Positions 12,647-16,191 of a stretch of DNA of 16,191 bases are shown in pieces. The position numbers and the translations under genes were made by a program. Under the pieces are notes generated by a model. It saw only the letters and a list, made by a program, of their open reading frames with translations. It was not told the origin of the DNA and did not search any database. Source of the DNA: JBPCOI01 sp051000395 (lineage in GTDB: Bacteria > Actinomycetota > Actinomycetes > Mycobacteriales > Jatrophihabitantaceae); NCBI GenBank assembly GCA_051000395.1, contig JBPCOI010000007.1, positions 1-16,191 on the forward strand, read 5' to 3'. Position 1 is the first letter of the stretch. Every line of letters starts with the position of its first letter.

Positions 12647-13950
12647 CGTCCACCCCCGGCGACGAGTTCCAGGACGGCTCGCCGCGACGGGTGAAGCGCC
12701 GCCGCCGCCGCGCGTACCGCATCCTCGCTGACGGCGGCCAGGCGGCCGGGCAGTTCTGCCACGAGGCCGGCGCGCCCATACACCAGCTCGAATTTGGCGA
12801 AGGTCAAGGTGCGTGACAGCACGGAGTCCATCTGGCGCAGCAGGACGCTGGTCAGCCGGGTGCGCCCCCGGCCCAGCTCGCCGGGGTCCAGGCCGTCCTC
12901 GGCGATGCGGGACAGCTCCTCGTCGACGGCCCGCAGGATCGCGTCGAGCGACGCGGCTTCGGGGTAGTGCGCGGTGATCGTGAACGCGGTGGGATCGCGC
13001 TCATCGAAGGGATCGCCGAACTCGCCGAGGTAGGCGCCGATGTCGGTGACGAGGTGATCACGCTGCACCAGGCGCACCTGCAGCCGCGAGGCGTCTCCGT
13101 CGCTGAGCACCTCGGCGAGCAGGATGCCCGCGAGGTGCTCGTCGAGCGAGGCCACCGGGTCGGGCACCCGATAGCCGATCGCCACGGCCGGGATCGGCGC
13201 GTGCGGGTCGTTGTGCATCGCGCGGCGTTCGGCGCTCAGCGGAGCCTCGGCGAAACTCGGGCGCTTGGGCGCGCGACGCTTCTTGATCCCGCCGAAGTGC
13301 CGCTCGACCAGGGCGAGCGTGTCGTCGGCGTCGAGGTCGCCGGCCACGGCGAGCACGGCGTTGGCCGGCGCGTAGTACCTGGCGAAGAAGTCGCGGGCGT
13401 CCTCGACCGTCGCGTTCTCGAGATCCTCGAAGCCGCCGTAGCCGTTATGCGAGTTGGCGAAGGAATCGAACAGGACGTCCGGCAGGTAGATCCAGGGAAA
13501 CCCGCCGTAGGGCCGGTTCAGCACGTTGACCCGGATCTCGTTCTTGACGACCTCGAGCTGGTTGGCCAGGTTCTCCGCGGTGATCCGCGGCGCGAGCATG
13601 CGGTCGGCCTCGAGGAACAGCCCGCGTTCGAGCGCGTTGGACGGCAGCGCCTCGAAGTAGTCGGTGTAGTCGAGGTGGGTGCTTCCGTTGAACGTCCCGC
13701 CGGAGGACTGCACGTAACGGAAGTGCTCGAGCTTGTCCAGGTGCGCCGAGCCCTGAAACATCAAGTGCTCGAACAGGTGCGCGAATCCACCGCGGCCCTG
13801 CGGTTCGGAGCGGATGCCCACGTCGTACAGGACGGCGACGCCGACTACCGGGGCGGTGCGGTCCGGGGCCACCACGACCCGCAGGCCGTTGTCGAGCGTG
13901 TGCTCAGTGAGCTCGAAGCGCGGTGCGGGCAGCTGGGTCGGTCGCGGCAC
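12643..13950 (-). CDS. M16-family zinc metallopeptidase, catalytic subunit
   Basis: The 435-aa protein has the inverted zinc motif H58-L-F-E61-H62 and the distal glutamate ligand E138 (within VVKNEIR), giving the HxxEH-x75-E spacing of family M16. Other typical segments are TLDNGLRVVV at the start and SSGGTFNGSTHLDYTDYFEALP in the N-lobe. It probably cleaves peptides inside a closed chamber formed with the non-catalytic partner encoded next. The GTG at 13950 is preferred over GTG at 13959 because a TAGGGT -10 box ends 7 nt before it, matching a leaderless start; the much longer open frame up to 14730 is antisense to other coding sequence and is rejected. The gene lies 31 nt after the dipeptidase stop. 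Confidence 0.9.
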   Translation of the reverse strand: MPRPTQLPAPRFELTEHTLDNGLRVVVAPDRTAPVVGVAVLYDVGIRSEPQGRGGFAHLFEHLMFQGSAHLDKLEHFRYVQSSGGTFNGSTHLDYTDYFEALPSNALERGLFLEADRMLAPRITAENLANQLEVVKNEIRVNVLNRPYGGFPWIYLPDVLFDSFANSHNGYGGFEDLENATVEDARDFFARYYAPANAVLAVAGDLDADDTLALVERHFGGIKKRRAPKRPSFAEAPLSAERRAMHNDPHAPIPAVAIGYRVPDPVASLDEHLAGILLAEVLSDGDASRLQVRLVQRDHLVTDIGAYLGEFGDPFDERDPTAFTITAHYPEAASLDAILRAVDEELSRIAEDGLDPGELGRGRTRLTSVLLRQMDSVLSRTLTFAKFELVYGRAGLVAELPGRLAAVSEDAVRAAAAALHPSRRAVLELVAGGGR

Positions 13951-13957
13951 GCCGCCC

Positions 13958-13963
13958 ACCCTA
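13958..13963 (-). promoter_or_regulatory. Leaderless-type -10 box of the M16 gene
   Basis: TAGGGT fits TANNNT and ends 7 nt before the GTG at 13950, so transcription would begin at the start codon. No Shine-Dalgarno sequence is present. No -35 is seen. It would drive the M16-M16-nudC unit independently of the upstream dipeptidase. Confidence 0.5.
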
Positions 13964-13981
13964 CGGGGACGGCTCAGCGCC

Positions 13982-15418
13982 TCACGGACGCAGCCCGGTC
14001 CGACCCAGCCGCGCGAAGGCCGCCCACAGCAGCGCAGCTGCCTCGGCGCCCCGGTAGAGCATAGGCAGGCTGACCTTCTCGTTGGGAGCGTGGATCTGGT
14101 CGTCCGGGAGGCCCACGCCGAGGAACACCATCGGCGCACCGAGGGCCCGCTGGATCGCTGCCTCCGGTCCGCTGCCGCCCTCGCGGGTGGGCAGGACCTC
14201 CTTGCCGTCGAAGGCCGCGCCGATTGCCTCGGTGAGCGCGCGGTAAGCCGGGGTGTCGAGCGGCACCAGGCACGGCGCGACCCCCTCGCCCTCCCACTCG
14301 ATGCTCGCCCGGATCCCGTCCGGGGTGTGCTCGGCGACGAATCGCTGCACCCCAGCGATGATCTTGTGCGGATCCTGCGCGGCGACCAGGCGGAAGGACA
14401 GCTTCGCGAACGCGTCGCTCGGCACGATCGTCTTGCCGCCGGCACCCTGATACCCGCCCCCGAGACCGTTGACCTCCGCGGTCGGTCGCGCGCCGATACG
14501 TTCGAGGGTCGTGTAGCCCTCCTCGCCGAACAGCGCCCGGGACTTGGCGACCCCGAGGAACTGCGCGTCGTCGACGGGGACCCTGGCGAACAGCTCGCGC
14601 TCGCTGGGGTCCAGCTCGAGCACGTCGTCGTAGAAGCCGGGCACCTGCACCCGTCCGCTCTCGTCGTGCAACGCGGCGACGAGACGGGCCAGTGCGGTAG
14701 CCGGGTTGGGCACGGCACCGCCGAACACACCCGAGTGCAGGTCGAGGTCAGGGCCGTGGAAGGACACGCTGCAGGAGGCCATACCGCGCATTCCGGTGAC
14801 GGTGCTCGGCGTGTCCGGGCCGATCATGCCGGTGTCGGTGACGACGACGACGTCGCAGTCCAGGCGATCGCGGCGCTCGGCGAGCAGCGCCTCGAAGTTC
14901 GGCGAGCCGGACTCCTCCTCGCCCTCGACGAGGAGCTTGAGGGTGACCGCCGGGCTGCTCCGCCCGCTCGCGGCCAGGTGCGCGCGCAGGCCGAGCAGGT
15001 GGAACAGCAGCTGGCCCTTGTCGTCGGACGCGCCGCGCGCACGCAGCACGTCTGCCTCATTGGCTACCCCGTCGGCGGGGGCGCCCGCGCTGTCGATCGT
15101 CGGGACGAACGGGTCGGTGCGCCACAGCTCGATGGGGTCCACCGGCTGCACGTCGTGGTGGCCGTAGACCAGCACCACCGCGGCGTCCGCGTCCTCGCTC
15201 GGCCATTCGGCGAACACGGCCGGCAGGCCGGCGGTGGGCCAGATCTCCACCGTGGGGAAGCCGGTACGGCGCGCCGCCTCGGCGAACCACTCGGCGCTTC
15301 GGACCACCTCGTCGTGGTGCTCGGGTTGGGCGCTGATGCCAGGGATGCGCAGCCACTGGTCGAGGTCATCGAGCAGTTCCTGGCGATGGTCGGTGACGAA
15401 ACTGCGGACATCGGTCAT
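13982..15418 (-). CDS. M20-family metallodipeptidase (carnosinase/CNDP-like)
   Basis: The 478-aa protein carries all residues of dizinc M20 dipeptidases: H87 and D89 in YGHHDVQP, D132 in RGASDDKGQ, the glutamate pair E168-E169 in EGEEESGSP, D195 in VTDTG, and a C-terminal histidine in QIHAPNEKV. The dimerisation (lid) domain lies between about 210 and 390. It probably hydrolyses dipeptides or other short peptides in the cytoplasm. The ATG at 15418 has no Shine-Dalgarno sequence but is 7 nt downstream of a TAACGT box, fitting a leaderless transcript. It is encoded 10 nt after the adnB stop and upstream of the M16 pair, so oligopeptides released by M16 could be finished by this enzyme (inference). 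Confidence 0.92.
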   Translation of the reverse strand: MTDVRSFVTDHRQELLDDLDQWLRIPGISAQPEHHDEVVRSAEWFAEAARRTGFPTVEIWPTAGLPAVFAEWPSEDADAAVVLVYGHHDVQPVDPIELWRTDPFVPTIDSAGAPADGVANEADVLRARGASDDKGQLLFHLLGLRAHLAASGRSSPAVTLKLLVEGEEESGSPNFEALLAERRDRLDCDVVVVTDTGMIGPDTPSTVTGMRGMASCSVSFHGPDLDLHSGVFGGAVPNPATALARLVAALHDESGRVQVPGFYDDVLELDPSERELFARVPVDDAQFLGVAKSRALFGEEGYTTLERIGARPTAEVNGLGGGYQGAGGKTIVPSDAFAKLSFRLVAAQDPHKIIAGVQRFVAEHTPDGIRASIEWEGEGVAPCLVPLDTPAYRALTEAIGAAFDGKEVLPTREGGSGPEAAIQRALGAPMVFLGVGLPDDQIHAPNEKVSLPMLYRGAEAAALLWAAFARLGRTGLRP

Positions 15419-15425
15419 GGGCCTG

Positions 15426-15431
15426 ACGTTA
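15426..15431 (-). promoter_or_regulatory. Leaderless-type -10 box of the dipeptidase gene, overlapping the adnB stop codon
   Basis: TAACGT fits TANNNT and ends 7 nt before the ATG at 15418. Its first three bases are the TAA stop codon of adnB. No -35 is evident and no ribosome-binding site is present. Confidence 0.5.
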
Positions 15432-16190
15432 TCGCGCACCCTGGGCGCCCGGCTCGGGCGTCCCGCGGACCAGCGCCCGCAGGCCGTGCGCGTCGAGCAG
15501 GTCGGCGGGGGCGACGGTCTCGTCACTGCGCACGTAGTGGAACGCGGCGCGCACGCGGTGCAACTCGGCGTCGGGAATGCTGTTCAGGCGCGCCCAGGCC
15601 AGACGGTAAGCGGCGAGTTGGACGGCAGCTGCGCGCGCCGCCGCGCCGCCCGGCCGCTTGCCGGTCTTCCAGTCGACGACGAGCCAGCCGTGTTGCGCGT
15701 CGCCGAACACCGCGTCCATCCGTCCGCGGATCACCGCGCCCCCCACCGCCATCTCGAAGGGCACCTCGACCTCGGCGGGCGTGCGCTCGGCCCACCGGCT
15801 GCGCTCGAACGCCTCGCGCAGCGCGGCGAAGTCCTCGTCGGCCGCCCCGTCGTCGGACGCGCCGGGCAGTTCGTCGAGGTCCAGCAGGGTCTGCGCCTGC
15901 CAGCGCTGCTCGAGCCAGCTGTGGAACGCGGTGCCGCGCCGCGCCCACGGCGCCGGCGGTGTCGGCATCGGGCGGCGGATACGTCGCGCCAGCTCGATCG
16001 GGTCGCGGTCGAGCTCGACCAGTTGCGACACCGACAGCTGCGAGGGCAGCTCGACGTCGATGACCGCTGCCCGTTGCAGGCGGGCTCGTTCGGCCAGCAG
16101 GACGTCGACGTCGTGGCGCCACTGCGAACTGCGGGCGCCTGCCGGCCTCGCGCCCGCGGCGGCCGGTGCGGGGAGCCCGGTGGGTGTAGC
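15429..16190 (-). CDS. adnB: AdnB-type helicase-nuclease, C-terminal nuclease part (truncated by window edge)
   Basis: The frame is open from the right edge to the TAA at 15431-15429; about 253 residues are visible. They contain a RecB/AddB-type PD-(D/E)XK nuclease: RRGTAFHSWLEQR, then GRMDAVFGD, VVDWKTGKRP with the catalytic D-x-K, and QLAAYRLAW (QxxxY). The preceding segment LPSQLSVSQLVELDRDPIELARRIRRP is typical of the linker before the nuclease in actinobacterial AdnB. AdnAB is a heterodimeric motor-nuclease that resects DNA double-strand ends. AdnA also has a nuclease domain, but in mycobacteria AdnB is the downstream gene of the pair and lies on the nudC side, as here. The helicase motor is outside the window, so the A/B assignment is inference. 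Confidence 0.8.
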   Translation of the reverse strand, partial: ATPTGLPAPAAAGARPAGARSSQWRHDVDVLLAERARLQRAAVIDVELPSQLSVSQLVELDRDPIELARRIRRPMPTPPAPWARRGTAFHSWLEQRWQAQTLLDLDELPGASDDGAADEDFAALREAFERSRWAERTPAEVEVPFEMAVGGAVIRGRMDAVFGDAQHGWLVVDWKTGKRPGGAAARAAAVQLAAYRLAWARLNSIPDAELHRVRAAFHYVRSDETVAPADLLDAHGLRALVRGTPEPGAQGAR

Positions 16191-16191
16191 C

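Noticed and set aside
12643..14730. Extended M16 protein starting near 14730
   Set aside because: The extra N-terminus is a shadow of the dipeptidase gene; the family start and a leaderless -10 box support 13950.
13814..16063. Long + strand open frame (749 codons) opposite the M16, M20 and adnB genes
   Set aside because: The opposite strand has three genes with complete catalytic motifs; the + frame shows only low-complexity shadow sequence.
1..16191. CRISPR array, tRNA, insertion sequence or prophage remnants
   Set aside because: No regularly spaced repeats, tRNA-like cloverleaf, transposase or terminal inverted repeats were seen on either strand.

Overview
This 16.2-kb window comes from a chromosome of a high-GC actinobacterium (Actinomycetota). 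Base composition is roughly 70% GC by eye, GTG starts are frequent, many starts look leaderless, and the gene set is typical of the phylum: WhiB7, UvrD2, mycoredoxin, NudC and AdnB. The gene order resembles the mycobacterial Rv3196-Rv3202c neighbourhood (from memory), with extra genes inserted. I cannot name a genus. No tRNA, rRNA, CRISPR array, insertion sequence or phage gene was seen. No stretch over 300 bases lacks an annotated element.

Left block, + strand, 1-3717: the C-terminal part of a ThiF/E1-like cyclodehydratase-type protein, an ABC1/UbiB-family atypical kinase with an apparently leaderless start, an iron-type alcohol dehydrogenase resembling hydroxyacid-oxoacid transhydrogenase (coupled to the kinase by an ATGA overlap), and a 61-aa zinc-ribbon protein. 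A perfect 13-bp hairpin at 3734-3764 ends this block and the converging one.

whiB7 block, - strand, 3779-4813: a strong WhiB7-type promoter, a 78-codon upstream ORF, a hairpin across the uORF stop codon, a pair of CCTCGAGG elements that could form an antiterminator, a long terminator-like stem, then whiB7 with a near-perfect Shine-Dalgarno sequence, and a downstream 66-aa basic protein. This is a complete candidate ribosome-controlled attenuator for the intrinsic antibiotic-resistance regulator, and it is the most interesting system in the window.

Middle block: divergent from whiB7 lie an MTB12-like lipoprotein and a 14-TM DHA2-type MFS exporter (+). The exporter converges, with a 2-nt gap, on uvrD2 (-), whose product lacks the tetracysteine module of mycobacterial UvrD2. 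Divergent from uvrD2 is mycoredoxin, preceded by an exact SigR/SigH-type promoter (GGAAT-N18-GTT), then a SAM methyltransferase.

Right block, - strand, 10422-16190: adnB (3' part, cut by the window edge), an M20 dipeptidase, a catalytic M16 peptidase, a non-catalytic M16 partner and nudC. The last three are joined by GTGA overlaps. Overall the region combines translation-stress and antibiotic response (whiB7, the exporter), thiol redox control (mycoredoxin), DNA repair (uvrD2, adnB) and NAD/RNA-cap and peptide turnover (nudC, M16, M20).
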